A stretch of DNA of 64,000 bases from Shinisaurus crocodilurus (GCA_021292165.1 CM037876.1:312182492-312246491); one strand, 5' to 3'; shown: positions 10,252-21,352, counted from the stretch's first letter. Notes: a model not told the origin generated them from the letters alone. Program-made: numbers and translations.

Positions 10252-10295
<44 letters not shown>

Positions 10296-10735
10296 GGCGA
10301 TCACTCGTGACCGAGTAAGATTGTCTTCTGGGATAAAAGGAGGAAATTCTAAAGAAGATTGTGTAGACTCTAGCGATGGGTCCGTAAGTGACTGTGGAGG
10401 CCAATTCTAGATCCACACAGCTTCCCACAGTGAGGACACAGGTTACCAGATAGAAGATGGTCCTGTAAAGGATTCATTTGACGTGCTTTTCGCTTAGCAC
10501 GTTTCTCCCTTTCACCTTGCACTCGGGCTTCTTCAAAGTCCATGGAACCTTTGTGAAAGGCCAACCTCCATTTAGATCGTTCATGGGCCAGAGCTTCCCA
10601 GTTTTCGATGTTTATATTGCATTTTTTTAGATTAGCCTTATGAACATCTTTAAACCTCTTATATTGACCACCGATATTCCGCTTTCCATCCTTGAGTTGG
10701 GAATAAAGTAACTGCTTTGGGAGATGGCAGTCAGG
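10246..10735 (-). mobile_element. 3' end of a LINE whose ORF ends in a C2H2 zinc finger
   Basis: On the minus strand the reading frame runs LPKQLLYSQLKDGKRNIGGQ, then WEALAHERSKWRLAFHKG, then ends CPHCGKLCGSRIGLHSHLRTHR and a stop. This is the C-terminal layout of a group of non-LTR retrotransposon ORFs (post-RT domain, then one C2H2 finger). The 3' UTR ends GTGATCGCC followed by (TGA)n, here 14 or so ATC units on the + strand. I do not assign a clade with confidence. A SINE-like scrap follows at 10736-10757. Confidence 0.85.
10250..10295 (+). repeat. (ATC)n, expanded LINE 3' tail
   Basis: An uninterrupted CAT/ATC run forms the tail of the minus-strand LINE copy ending here. Confidence 0.95.
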
Positions 10736-11317
10736 CACCACGCCACACTGGCTCTCAATGCAATGCACAATTCAAGGAAAAAACCCAAGAGGACTAAACT
10801 GGCAAATTGCCTCCCTGTTATCTAAAAATACACTAACCCTACTGTGGTTGTCCAGGGAAGGCAGAAAACATGCCTATCTTTGGCCAGTGTGGATGATATT
10901 TTTTTTTTAAAAAAAAAAACCTCCCTGGCCCTGTAAAGGGCGAGCAGCCTGTGCCAGTCTGGACCTTCCGTTGAGGGAGGGAGACTCAGCTTGCTAGCCA
11001 AGAAAGAGGCCACGAGGCCCAGAGCAGGGCCTTTTGCAACCCTGCCCCCAAATCTCGCCACAAAATAATAGAGCCATGTTGCTGGATCCCGCTGGAGATT
11101 TTGCTCCCCAGTTTATCTTGCGATAGCCGGCAAGTCCTAGCCATCAGGGGGACGGGAGCCTCAGCGACGCTTCTCAGGGCCGCCACATAACCCTCCCCAG
11201 CTGGGTTTGCCTGGGAAGCAGTGATCTGAGGATACGCATCTGTTCGCATGGCGGAAGACCGTGAGCAAGAAAGGGGCAGACCATTCCCTAAAGACTTTCA
11301 GCAGCCGGCGTTTTTAA

Positions 11318-11413
11318 CGGTGCAATCCTACACGGGTCCACTCGGAAGTACCGTAAGCCCCAGAGAGTTCATTGGGACTTAATCCCAAGTAAGTGTGTAT
11401 AGGATTGTGGCCT
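11318..11413 (+). repeat. short interspersed element with GCAATCCTA ends
   Basis: GGTGCAATCCTACACGGGTC at the left pairs with GTGTATAGGATTGTGGCC at the right; between them lies TTCATTGGGACTTAATCCCA. Similar, more decayed copies are at 20378-20435 and 52857-52942. Family assignment is uncertain. Confidence 0.5.
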
Positions 11414-11578
11414 TAAAAGCCTTGTAGGCTTTGCTACCTGAGTTAGAAATAATATTGCCTCCTGAGTGTGTTTGGAAGCGGGGGATCCCTTCTGAATAAG
11501 CTGGCCATGCACATCCAGCGGGCATCGCTGTGGCTTGAGAAAAGCCACCATATGGCTTACTGCAACCTTCCCCAAGCC

Positions 11579-11713
11579 CAGTGTTCTCCAACCTTGGGTC
11601 CCCAGATGTTTTTGGCCTACAACTCCCAGCATGCCCCAGCCAGCATAGCTGGCTGGGGCATGCTGAGAGTTGTAGGCCAAAAACATCTGGGGACCCAAGG
11701 TTGGAGAACACTG
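11579..11713. mobile_element. palindromic hAT MITE, family A, copy 2
   Basis: CAGTGTTCTCC...GGAGAACACTG hairpin of 135 nt, with a perfect 8-bp TSD CCCAAGCC on both sides (11571-11578, 11714-11721). It has inserted into an older family B MITE whose right half continues at 11722-11800. Confidence 0.95.
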
Positions 11714-11721
11714 CCCAAGCC

Positions 11722-11806
11722 AGTGCCCTCCAGATGGGTTGGACTGCAACTCCCATCATTCCAAATGTGTGCCCAGCATGGGACACATTTGGAGGGCACC
11801 AGGTTC
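11722..11806 (+). mobile_element. hAT MITE remnant, family B, split by family A
   Basis: AGTGCCCTCCAGATGGGTTG and ACTGCAACTCCCATCATTCC, then CATTTGGAGGGCACCAGGTT, are the two arms of the older MITE. Its left tip (CTTCCCCAAGCC) lies before the younger insertion at 11579. Confidence 0.7.
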
Positions 11807-12420
11807 AGAAAGTGCAGAAAAGGGCAACTAAAAATGCTGAAAAGGGCCACTAAAACGATCAAGGGGCTGGAGCAACTCCCCTATGAGGAAAGGTTACAGC
11901 AGCTGGGATTGTTTAGCTTAGAAAAAAAAGCAAGTAAGGGGAGACATGAGAGAGGTGTACAGAATTATGCCCGGTGTGGAGGAAGTGGACAGGGAGACAT
12001 TTTTCTCCCTCTCATATAATACTAGGACCCAAAGGGGGTCGTCCCATGAAGCTGATGGGTGGGAGATTCAGGACAGATGAAAGGAAGGACTTCTTCACAC
12101 AGCGCATAGGGAAACTATGGAACTCACTTCCACAAGATGTAGTGATGGCCAACAACTTGGACAGCTTCAAAAGGGGATTGGACAAATTCATGGAGAAGGC
12201 TATCAAGGGCCACTAGTCCCGATGGCTATATGCTTCTTCCAGTATCAGAGGCAGCCTGCCCATATACGCCAGTTGCTGGGGAACATGGGTGGGAGGGTGC
12301 TGTTGCAGCCATGTCCTGATTGTGGGTTTCCGTGGGCAGCTGGTTGGCCACTGTGCGAACAGAATGCTGGACTAGATGGACCCCTGGTCTGACCCAGCAA
12401 GGCTCTTCCTGTGTCCTTAA
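11807..12420 (+). repeat. CR1/L3-like LINE 3' part
   Basis: Encodes, with frameshifts, the CR1 C-terminal pattern KRATKTIKGLEQLPYEERLQ, LGLFSLEKKASKG and RHERGVQNY, followed by a long 3' UTR that ends GGTCTGACCCAGCAAGGCTC. It is the best preserved copy of this family on the + strand. Confidence 0.82.
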
Positions 12421-12774
12421 AGGCGGCCTGACTTTGCTTTCTAGCATCAGCAGGGAACCAGGTGGTACAGCTGTTCCTTAACTGCCCCGGCCGCTTTAGA
12501 CTGCAGTTGGGCAGGGAAGGTGCCTGCTTGCTTGGAACATTTCCCTTGCGCTCTTAGGCCGAAGCGGTTCCTGGGGCCATTCGCTGGCAAAATACGGGGA
12601 AAAAGATCATCAGGACAACAAAGCAGAATAAAGACGTTCAAACTCAGAACTTTAAAACCCTTGGAGGATAAGAAGGTTCTTTTCCTGGTGCTGAAAAGAT
12701 GACCAAAGTTGGTGCCAGGTGGGCCTCCACCAAGAAGGCTCCCCCCCTGGCCCTCCTCCCATCTCACCTTAGAT

Positions 12775-12908
12775 CAGTGTTTCTCAACCTTGGGTCCCCA
12801 GATGTTTTTGGCCTACAACTCCCAGCATGCCCAGCCAGCTATGCTGGCTGGGGCATGCTGGGAGTTGTAGGCCAAAAACGTCTGGGGACCCAAGGTTGAG
12901 AAACACTG
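12775..12908. mobile_element. palindromic hAT MITE, family A, copy 3
   Basis: CAGTGTTTCTCAACC...GGTTGAGAAACACTG hairpin with a perfect 8-bp TSD CCTTAGAT (12767-12774 and 12909-12916). Confidence 0.95.
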
Positions 12909-12916
12909 CCTTAGAT

Positions 12917-14800
12917 CGGGGTGCCAAAGCTCTTTCAGCCCGAGGGCTGAATTCAGTTTTGGAGAAGGTCTCGGGCGCCACATTCTAGTGGTGGGCGGGG
13001 CTGAAGGCAGAGGGGGCGGAGCCGAAGGAAAAGGTTGGGGCGGGGGCGAAATCTACAAAGTTTTTGCCGTAGCAAGCATTCAGTCAGGCCAGCCTCCACC
13101 TACGTTCCAAAGTGGTACGGACAGAGCCGGGAGGCTTCTACCACATGCCTTTCCTGAGCATGGGGATCATTTCTAACTCTGTGTGTCTCTTCTGGCATGG
13201 AAGTGCGGCTACTTCTAATCACAGTTAAAATTGCGCATGTGAAAAACATGGGGCCGTTATAGGCGTGGGAGAACCACAAAAGGCAAAGAAGTGCGCTTCT
13301 CCTCCAGACCACCGTGAGTGTGCACTATCCACTTATCTGCCCTACGGGTGTGATCACATCTCTGCAGAGCCTCAGCCGTAAACAGCTTTTGCGGTCTTGT
13401 ATCAGATCTATGACTGGAAAGCAGTTCAGGGGGAGTTTTGAAAGGGCAGAAAGTTAGGTGGTTGTTTTGTTCTGTTTTTAAAGCTATTAAAAACCTTCTG
13501 AGCACCAGACTCCTATGTGGACATTCCTAGCCTTTTTACAACGGGGATAAAAGCATACCTTCGGAGGTTGATGCTGCGGGGGTGGGGTGGGGGAGATTTG
13601 AGGAGCCCACTGACAGCAGATGCTCGCCAACCGAGTCATTTTCGAGAACAGCGGGTGGTGAGGCGGGAGCAACGGAGCCGGGCCTCTGCCAAGATCAGAG
13701 ACCAGGATCTCTCAAGGGCCAGAGGAACATGGTGTGCTCCAAGACGGGATGGTGAAGGAGACTGTTAGGCAACTTCTCCCAACAACAAGTTGGTCCAACT
13801 GGGGACCGGGTGCAGAGCTCCGGGCTTTATATGGCCTGGTAGTTCCAGATTGGCCCGAGGAGGTCCGCTGACACAGTAGCAAGTTGTCGGAGACTGGCTG
13901 CCGGCGCGGAGGCCCTGGTTTAAGACCACTGCCCAGAGCCTTACGCTTGGCATGTTGCCAGTGCCCGTCAATGGCGCAGTGGAGCCAGGGCCCACAGGGA
14001 CGCAGCGCCGGCACTTTTTGATGAGCAGGGATGCTAACGTCGGCTGCCACACATCCCTCAGGCTTCCCCATTCCCTCTGAGCTTGGCTGCAATCCTCACG
14101 GGAGCTGGTGGGGATGAATTTTCCCAGCAACAATAATACTGTATTGTTCCCTGTTGTAATGCAAAGTATTTTGGGGTGGCTTGTTTGTTTGTTTGTTTGT
14201 TTGTTTATTGCTAGAGCAGGTTTGTTGGTTTGGATGAACACTGCAGCCCAAATTTTTGGACTCTTCTTGGGGGTGCAGCATTTCAGTGGCTTTAATTAGG
14301 GCCTCATAAACCTTTCATTATCCGTCCTTCAATTTGTGCATGTTGGTATTATAGGACTACAGCATCAAAAACATCCCCTTGAGCATGCATAGGGGTGCCT
14401 TGTCCTTTGCCATTAAATTGCCACAATTTAGGGATGTCACCCAATGAAAGGAAATCTTAGTTAATTAATAATATGAATTATATATGATTAATTATATCTG
14501 CATGTATTTGCATATGAGTAAAAGTAAAACAATGGTTTTGGAGGGGGGGAAACTTTATTTGTTTTTAGACAATGCATGTTTCTGTTGCAGCAGGCAACGT
14601 GTAGAAGAAGCATCTCTTCCTATGTGGAAGAGAAGGGGGGATCCCAGTGCCTCTTCTGGGATGGCGCTTACCGCTTGCAGATGTTGTGTTTGTATATTAA
14701 AAAATAATTAACATTGTTGGGTCTTTTAAAAAGTGTGTTACTGGATTCGATGGGAACAAAATCAATTACAGTTCCTAGTTAGCATGAAAAAAACAGAGTG
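12917..14800. other. intronic stretch, mostly unrecognised
   Basis: A short (GTTT)n run is at 14180-14206. Otherwise I see no gene or repeat family that I can name. From about 14300 the sequence is markedly AT-rich. Confidence 0.5.
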
Positions 14801-14804
14801 TCTT

Positions 14805-15220
14805 CTCACCCTGTTAAAGACTAATAAATTTATTTGAATTGCAACTTATCAAGAAATTCATGTGTGGTCACCTGTGGCTTGAATCAAGATAACTGGTTTT
14901 TATCCCTGTGTTAATTAGCTAACCAATGCCAGGTTTGTATTATTATCAGCACTGCTTTATGAATGCAGTAAATCACGATAATGATTTTACTGTATGCACA
15001 CAGTGTAAAAGATTTTTAATGTAATTGTCAACTTGTAGTTTTGCATTTCATTTCCCTCTGACCTCACTGCTTACAATTCCTCCTCCTTCTACACCCTGTG
15101 CATATAAACCTGCCAACTGAGGATAATACTTTGTGTGTTATAAGCCTAGGCCACCAGATTCTGTGCTATAATAAACCCATTAGCGTTTAAGGTGCCACAA
15201 GTTGCTTTTAGAGCAATAGA
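14805..15220. mobile_element. possible interspersed element, AT-rich
   Basis: The left end has CTGTTAAAGACTAATAAATT and the right end has AATAAACCCATTAGCGTTTA with AGGTGCCACAAG. Such '(T)TAAAGGTGCCACAAG' ends are common in reptile interspersed repeats, from memory. The inverted relation of the ends is weak and no TSD was found. Confidence 0.3.
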
Positions 15221-15584
15221 CCCAACACAGCTCCCCCCAAAAATAGTTCGCATAAGTCCCTTAAAATACGCTGGAGAAATGTAATTTTTTTTTTTAATTG
15301 ATCATAAAAATTCAGAATTTGGACTCAAATTCAAAATTTTTACCAACTTAACTGGGGTTATTCGACACATGCAAATCCTAAGTGATGGATTAATGAACCC
15401 TCCCTAATAGCCTGATTTCATTGGATAACAACAACCAAAAAATCCACAGGACTTATTGGCCCCCATGAATGTCGCTCACCAGCTTGTCTCCCTGTGCTGC
15501 CCTACGTCTTGTTTTAGCCAACTGAGCCGTTTTTAAATTTGTTTTTAAATGGTTTATAATGCTGTTATTGTGTATTTTATATTG

Positions 15585-15660
15585 TATTTTATTGTATTTT
15601 TTTTATTGATTGGTATAAACCGCCCAGAGAGCTTTCGGCTATTGGGTGGTATAGAGGAGG
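15585..15660 (+). repeat. L2-like LINE 3' terminus
   Basis: TATAAACCGCCCAGAGAGCT and TTCGGCTATTGGGTGGTATA are repeated in reverse at 53299-53370. The pattern 'ATAAACCGCC ... GGTATA' is a LINE 3' end leading into a simple-repeat tail. Confidence 0.6.
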
Positions 15661-15693
15661 AGGAGATGATGGTGATGATGATGATGGTGGTGG

Positions 15694-15724
<31 letters not shown>

Positions 15725-15727
15725 AAT
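15661..15727 (+). repeat. (ATG)n/(GTG)n microsatellite
   Basis: ATGATG and GTGGTG units follow the L2-like terminus directly, so it is probably an expanded LINE tail. Confidence 0.9.
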
Positions 15728-15879
15728 GGTAGAGAATAGAAACTTAAAAGTCAAGAAATTGTATATATAAAATATAACCATAAAATATAGTAAAATAGAT
15801 TAAATTTTATAATGTAATGTAAAAATTTCCAGAAATGTTTTTTAAAAAATTATATATAAAAAACATGTATAAGACAGAA

Positions 15880-16340
15880 ACAATTAGACCTGTAAAATAC
15901 AACGTCTTTAGGGCTGAAGATGATAATAATGTCCTTTCAGACTTGAGGACCTCTATCTCTAGATGGAGTATTATTAGTGCCAAAGTTTTTTTGTTTGATG
16001 CTTCCAGAGAAATGTCCTCACAGCATGTAAGCTTTCTTTACTCTTGTGTAGAAGCCAAACGCGTTTCGGCCCAAAGGCCTTCTTCAGTGGCTTAGGAAAA
16101 ATACAAAACTTACAATGAATCAAACTACAGTCTGCTAGTTTTTCATAAGAAATTAGTAGTAATATAAAACATACCGGTAATTAAATGATATCATGCTCAC
16201 CCCTGTAGTTTTCACTTAGGTCAATATACAAGCTAATGCTCTGTATCTCTCCAATTCTATATAAAATATACATTTGTTTTATTAGTACATACATTGTCAC
16301 AAGGACAGCCTGAAAGGAAAAGGGAGGACCAACACCCTTC
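15880..16340. other. unclassified repeat-like stretch with an AAACGCGTTT palindrome
   Basis: At 16050-16085 there is AAACGCGTTTCGGCC then AAAGGCCTTCTTCAGTGGC. This motif is one I have met in dispersed vertebrate repeats, but I cannot name the family. No coding exon is seen. Confidence 0.35.
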
Positions 16341-16482
16341 CATCTTACAGAGAGCTTCCTTGTCCAGTCACCTGGAGTTGGTTCTTACTAACCGCAGCCA
16401 AGGAGACCGGTGATAGATCTGCACTCCATTTGATAACCCAGTTCCAGTGGCGTTGCTTGTTTAGCTCAGCCCTTATCAATGG

Positions 16483-16552
16483 TCCAGCCTTTCCCAACCT
16501 GGCACCCTCCAGATGTGTTGGACTACAACTCCCATCATCCCCCCCAGCTAGT
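16483..16552 (+). mobile_element. hAT MITE remnant, family B (left half)
   Basis: CAGCCTTTCCCAACCTGGCA and CCTCCAGATGTGTTGGACTA, ending abruptly after CTCCCATCATCC. Confidence 0.7.
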
Positions 16553-16796
16553 GCACAGCGGAGAAACCGTCCGCCCTGACCCCAGGTTCTCCGTGGAGGA
16601 AAGGGGCATGTTTTCTTCCTTTTGCAGTGGGCCTTTTTGTGTTGGACGTGTGGGGCAGGCAGGAGCGAGGGGCAGTTACCCCGGCGAGCGTCCGTTTGGG
16701 ACCTGGGGTACTCCCACAAATGGCCCTCCTCAGTGACGTGAGCATCTCCCATCAGCTGCAAGCGTCCTTCAGTCTTGTCTCTTTCCCCTCCCACAG

Positions 16797-17030
16797 ATCC
16801 GTGCTTACATCGGAGCGTTCGCCCCGGACTCTGACGAGGACGCAGACCTCAGAGCGTTACGGTTCTTTTCCGTGAACTCCATCGTGGACCCATGGGTCTT
16901 CATCATTTTCCGGACGTCTCTCTTTCGCTCTTTCCTCCGCCGGGTTTCTCGGCGGCTGAGTTCAAAGAAAGCCCCACATTCTCATCTCCTGCAAACTTGG
17001 CGGCGGAAAGGTTCCGGCCCGCGACAATGA
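16797..17030 (+). CDS. PTGDR: prostaglandin D2 receptor (DP1), exon 2, intact
   Basis: Begins directly after the acceptor CTTTCCCCTCCCACAG in phase 0. It encodes 77 residues: IRAYIGAF, an acidic loop (PDSDEDAD), then TM7 LRALRFFSVNSIVDPWVFII with the prostanoid-family TM7 Arg (in LRF) that pairs with the ligand carboxylate and the DPW form of NPxxY. A basic C-tail follows (FRRVS/RRLSSKK type, residues FLRRVSRRLSSKKAP) to TGA at 17028-17030. The joined reading SLPVI-IRAYIGAF matches the DP1 pattern at the TM6/loop 3 boundary. There is no frameshift here, in contrast to exon 1. Confidence 0.92.
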   Translation: MRAYIGAFAPDSDEDADLRALRFFSVNSIVDPWVFIIFRTSLFRSFLRRVSRRLSSKKAPHSHLLQTWRRKGSGPRQ

Positions 17031-17323
17031 GGAATTTTCTTCCCCTGATGAACTGGAGCCGAGGTAACACAGCTGGACATTTTTCTGTGAAACGGCACAA
17101 TTCGACAGAGCCTAGGAATGGGCCCAAGTGTTGCAAGCGAGCATTCGTCATGATATCTCCATGGTACTGCGCACACCAGAATTCATGCCTGCTACTCCTC
17201 GGAGACAGGATTTGGTGCTCTTCGACAGTTCCAAGGAGCAGTAGCCAATGGGCTCGCCTATGCTACCAATTTACTTGACCCTGTGGGGACTTTTACACCA
17301 AACTGGCATAGCCCAAACTTGCA

Positions 17324-17329
17324 AATAAA
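17324..17329 (+). promoter_or_regulatory. PTGDR: candidate PTGDR poly(A) signal AATAAA
   Basis: First canonical AATAAA after the stop codon, 294 bases downstream, within GCAAATAAATCC. A GT-rich element is not obvious after it, so the real end of the transcript may lie elsewhere. Confidence 0.45.
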
Positions 17330-17761
17330 TCCATCAAAGGTACTATCCACCCCTTCACATTCTATCAGGCCAGCCTGCAGATGTTAATTACTTATGGCAC
17401 ATCTGTGGCTGAAAAGATTAAAAAGAAAAGGGAAAGAAAGAACCAAACTCAAATGCTTGCCTGCCGGCTCGCCTGGAAGGCGATACTTGCTTGGCACAGG
17501 CGACCAGGTATGTGGATGTGCCCAATCTTGGCACAGCATAGTGGAGTCAGCTCCGGCTTGGGGCAAACGATATTGCCTTAAAGGGCACATTTTTTTCTGG
17601 CACAGCTGTCCAACCATCAGTAGGGGGGTGTGCTTGATGACCTTTGAGGTCCTTGGCCAAATGTGCAATCACACATGGGGGAGCTGTGTACAAACCTGGA
17701 CACGCCATCTAAAAGAAGGGGATCATAGAGCTAGAAAAGGGGCAGAAAAAGGAAAGCAAAA

Positions 17762-18046
17762 TGAACGTAAGAACATAAGAAGAGTCCTGCTGGATCAGAT
17801 AAAGGGTCCATCTAGTCCGGCATTCTGTTCACACAGTGGCCAACTAGCTGCTCATGGGAAACCCACAAGCAGGACACGAGTGCAACAGCACCCTCTCACC
17901 CATGCTCCCCAGCAACTGGTGTACATAGGCACACTTCCTCTGATCCTGGAAGAAGCATATAGCCATCGGGACTAGTAGCCATGGATAGCCTTCTCCTCGA
18001 TGAATTTGTCCAATCCCCTTTTAAAGCCATCCAAATTGGTGGCCTT
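17762..18046 (-). repeat. CR1/L3-like LINE 3' end
   Basis: On the + strand it starts GAACGTAAGAACATAAGAAG and CCTGCTGGATCAGATAAAGG, the reverse complement of the 3' end at 12370-12420. It continues to CATGGATAGCCTTCTCC. Confidence 0.85.
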
Positions 18047-18586
18047 CACTACACCTCTGCCTCTCTTAGCTTCTCCAGGTCAGCTGCCTTCAAGGGAACA
18101 AACTTGTTCCCTGAGAGCCAGGAGGAGCTCATTACACGGAGGCACACGCCCACGACTTCTTCCCAGCTGGCAGATAGTCATACATGTGGCACTCTGCGCA
18201 ATTCACTGGTTAGCCCCCACTCCCCTGCTGGCTTCCTACCTTCAGAACCAGGTTTTTTTTGGTGTGTTTTTTTAATTGCTATTATTGGGTTTGTTTACCT
18301 GGAAAACTAAGTTGTTTACTAGGAGAAGATGGGGAATTTATTTATAGTTACTTGTTTATATGTATATTTATTTACTTACAGTTACATACTATGAGAAGGG
18401 AGGGAAGAGTCAACTGTCCTGGCCTCCTCGCCCTGTTGCTAAACTCACACAGGTGCTTAACTCACTTGTGTGCTGACTCTTTGTCACCGGGGCTGAGATT
18501 CTTCATCATTGGGGCTCTTCGCATTCGGAGATGAGGAGGAAAGGTGAAAGCGTTTGGGGCTTTTAGTGTGGAGAAAGGATGACTAA

Positions 18587-18668
18587 GGGCACAACCTTAT
18601 GCTGGCTGGGGGCATGCTGGGAGTTGTAGGCCTTTTTCCTGCCTAAACATGCATAGGATTGCACCTTA
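18587..18668. mobile_element. palindromic MITE, GCAATCCTGCGCA type, short copy
   Basis: GGGCACAACCTTATGCTGGC on the left and AAACATGCATAGGATTGCAC on the right belong to the family of 5840-5980, with the left arm shortened. Confidence 0.6.
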
Positions 18669-18684
18669 AGAGGGGAACAAGATA

Positions 18685-18934
18685 CAGTCATGCCTTGGAT
18701 TGAGAGCATAATTCGTTCCGGAAAGGTGCTTGTAATCCAAAACGCTCTTATATCAAAACGAAATCCCCCCAAAAAAATTTGTACAGAGATTTTTAATTTA
18801 AGACGTACTACAGTACTTGTATTGCAAGACGACGCTTGTATATCAAGTAAAAAAAAATTAAATAAATATTAAAAAATTTGCTTGTCTTGCAAAACGCTCT
18901 CAAACCAAGTTACTTGTAATCCAAGGTATTACTG
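18685..18934 (+). mobile_element. Tc1/mariner-like MITE, copy 1
   Basis: Terminal inverted repeats CAGTCATGCCTTGGATTG and CAATCCAAGGTATTACTG-type (here TAATCCAAGGTATTACTG) are flanked by TA on both sides, the Tc1/mariner target. Inside are GAGAGCATAATTCGTTCCGG, GTACTTGTATTGCAAGACG and TTGCAAAACGCTCTCAAACC. No transposase. Same family as 39689, 50034, 51429 and 54849. Confidence 0.9.
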
Positions 18935-19334
18935 TAGAGGTATATAACATGCCGCACGACTGTGGGATAGCAGATGGACACTCTCTTTTAATAGAAGCTG
19001 AATGAGGAATGGGGTGGGGGAGATATTTCAGGACAGACAAAAGGTGTCAGAAATGTTCTTCACATATTGCAGAATTGATGTATGGGAAGACGCAATGACG
19101 GCCAATAAGCAGCATGGTTTTGAAAGAGGATTGAACAAATTAATGGAGGAGAGGTCTTAATCAATGACTGCTAGGCAAGGTGACAGCCTTCCCAAACCTG
19201 GTATCCTTCGGGATTACAACTCCCACCACCCCCAGCCCAACATGCCTCAACGACAACTCCCATCGTCCCTGGCCCAAAGGCAGGGTGCTACCCAATGCCA
19301 GTTGTGGGAGAACAACAGAAGGGCGGCTACTTTG

Positions 19335-19418
19335 ACCCGGATTCCTGCATTGAGCAGGGGGTTGGACTCGATGGCCTTTTAGGCCCCTTCCAACTCTACT
19401 GTTCTATGATTCTACTGT
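19335..19418 (+). mobile_element. CR1 LINE 3' end, fragment
   Basis: TTTGACCCGGATTCCTGCAT, GAGCAGGGGGTTGGACTCGA and the terminal TTCTATGATTCT: only the last 84 bases of a CR1. Confidence 0.9.
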
Positions 19419-19775
19419 GGAGCAGCAGAGGATGCTGGCGACTGGGACCATCGATCTGATCCAGCTGCACCCTTCTTGCCTTCTTACGCGTCTTCCTGGC
19501 GTGTCACAAAAAAGGGCTCACGTGCATATGTCTGTGTAAACCGGTCTTCCCCCAAGCTGGTGTCTTGGGACTCCCATCCCTCATCACCCCCAGCCAGCAG
19601 GGCCATTGACTGCTAAACAAATGTTTCATTTGTGACGGGCTGCGGAGGAAATAAGTGTTGGTTTTGGAGGCATGAACGGGGGCAGGGGATTTGAGGAGCA
19701 CCAGAGCCAAGCTTACCCAGGAGCAGACAAAGATGCCCTGCGCCCAAGGAAGATCTGCAGCAGGCACGTCTAGAG

Positions 19776-19910
19776 CAGTGTTTCTCAACCTTGGGTCCCC
19801 AGATGTTTTTGGCCTACAACTCCCAGCATGCCCCAGCCAGCTATGCTGGCTGGGGCATGCTGGGAGTTGTAGGCCAAAAACATCTGGGGACCCAAGGTTG
19901 AGAAACACTG
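19776..19910. mobile_element. palindromic hAT MITE, family A, copy 4
   Basis: CAGTGTTTCTCAACC...GGTTGAGAAACACTG hairpin with a perfect TSD GTCTAGAG on both sides. Confidence 0.95.
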
Positions 19911-20879
19911 GTCTAGAGTAAATTCGCAGTCCTCTGGTTGCGCTTATCTCGGAACTTGTGTAATAGACGTGGTGAGCATACAGAAATGAGGAAGACCTTT
20001 CTCAGAAAAAAGGGTGTCAGTAGTTGGGGGGGGCGCTTTAGTTTTAAAAAAGCAGCTGACAACGACGAAAGGAATGACTTATTTTCCCAGGGGTGGGGGG
20101 CGCTAGTTGGGGGGGGCATAGAATGCCGTATCGTGCAAGTGCCGCTCTGTGGATGGCACGTCCACCGCCAGAGGTCTCCCTGGTGCAGCCGCCACAAGTT
20201 TCATTGCCGTTGCGATCCCCCAGCGGTGTCCCGATGTTCAACCTGGGGGGGCGGGTTTTGGCATGTCAGGGGAGGCCATAGATCTGCAGTACCCTAAGAC
20301 CCCTCTTTCTCAAAAAAAAATGCGCACAAGTGGGTCCTGGAACTACGCCAGTCCCTACCCTCTTTTCTGGGAGTGAGCCCCGTGCAATTCTGTTGGGAGG
20401 TACTTCTGAGTGGACATTTATAGGGTTGTGCTGTAAAATGAGTGGAGGGACAAGTTTATAAAACCATGAATGGTGGAGAGAAGCCTCCCCCAATTCGGGG
20501 CGCTCCAGGTGCACTGGATTGCAACTTCCATCATCCCTGGATTATGGGAGCAACACATCTAGAGGGCGCCGGGTTGGGGGAGGCTGGGTGTTATTCTCTT
20601 TTTGTGCCTCAGCATGTCAGAACTTAGGGTCAACTCAATTTCCGTTCGGACAAAAGGATGTTATCTCTGCATAATCATGTCTATTTTTGTCTCTTTTTTA
20701 AAAAATTGGATTAGACAGATTCGGGAAGAATGTGTCTTCTATCAGTGACTATTAGTTGTGATAGCCATGATCAGAAACTTGTATGCATACCTCTGAATTT
20801 CCTGGGGAGATCTAGCTGGACACTGTCGTAGATAAAGTGATGTGCTCGTCTTTAATGCAGGCGTTCCTGTTAGGTTACC

Positions 20880-21342
20880 CTCCACTGATCAGTATTCTGT
20901 TGTTGACACTTTGCCACCAGGCAGTTAAAATGTTCACCACCAACCTCTGGTCCTTCTGCAGATTCAGCCAACAACCGGGATACACTTGGCAGTAGCCACT
21001 TTTAAGCCATTTTGTACAGTACGTGTAATAAACTAGAACCAGGGTAGCATCCAGAGTTCCGCCAAATGTCTTCTCCGGGAAATATGTATGTGCGTCTCTT
21101 ACTTTGTCATGTACATGCATCGGAAGACGTGGCTGTGCCATATTATATTGCTGACACTTTGCCGCTGAGCCCGTTAGAATATTGGTAGCCAGCCGCTTGG
21201 TCACCGGCTGAGCCGATGGCTGAAATGCACATAGGGAGTCTCTGGCAACCCTAGCAGCGAGAGCTGAGCGTTAACATAACATAAAAAGTTTGGCCAAATG
21301 CCTGTCTTTTCCAGGAAATGAATGTATGTGCATCTCTTTGCT
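20880..21342 (+). repeat. diverged direct duplication of about 230-250 bp, unknown family
   Basis: GTTGACACTTTGCCACC (20902) answers GCTGACACTTTGCCGCT (21152). CCGCCAAATGTCTTCTCC with GTATGTGCGTCTCTT (21060-21100) answers GGCCAAATGCCTGTCTTTTCC with GTATGTGCATCTCTT (21290-21338). Two aged units in tandem; I do not recognise the family. Confidence 0.55.
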
Positions 21343-21352
21343 TGTTACATTG

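Larger units (their letters stand above)
2725..16796 (+). other. PTGDR: PTGDR intron 1
   Basis: Bounded by the donor GTGAGT at 2725 and by a pyrimidine tract ending CCCACAG at 16796. Both exon edges are phase 0 and fall where the prostanoid-receptor family carries its intron, just after TM6 (SLPVI | IRAY). The intron is about 14 kb and most of what I can recognise in it is transposon-derived. Confidence 0.85.

Noticed and set aside
10250..10295. CRISPR-like or functional short tandem array
   Set aside because: A plain (ATC)n tail of a LINE in a vertebrate genome.
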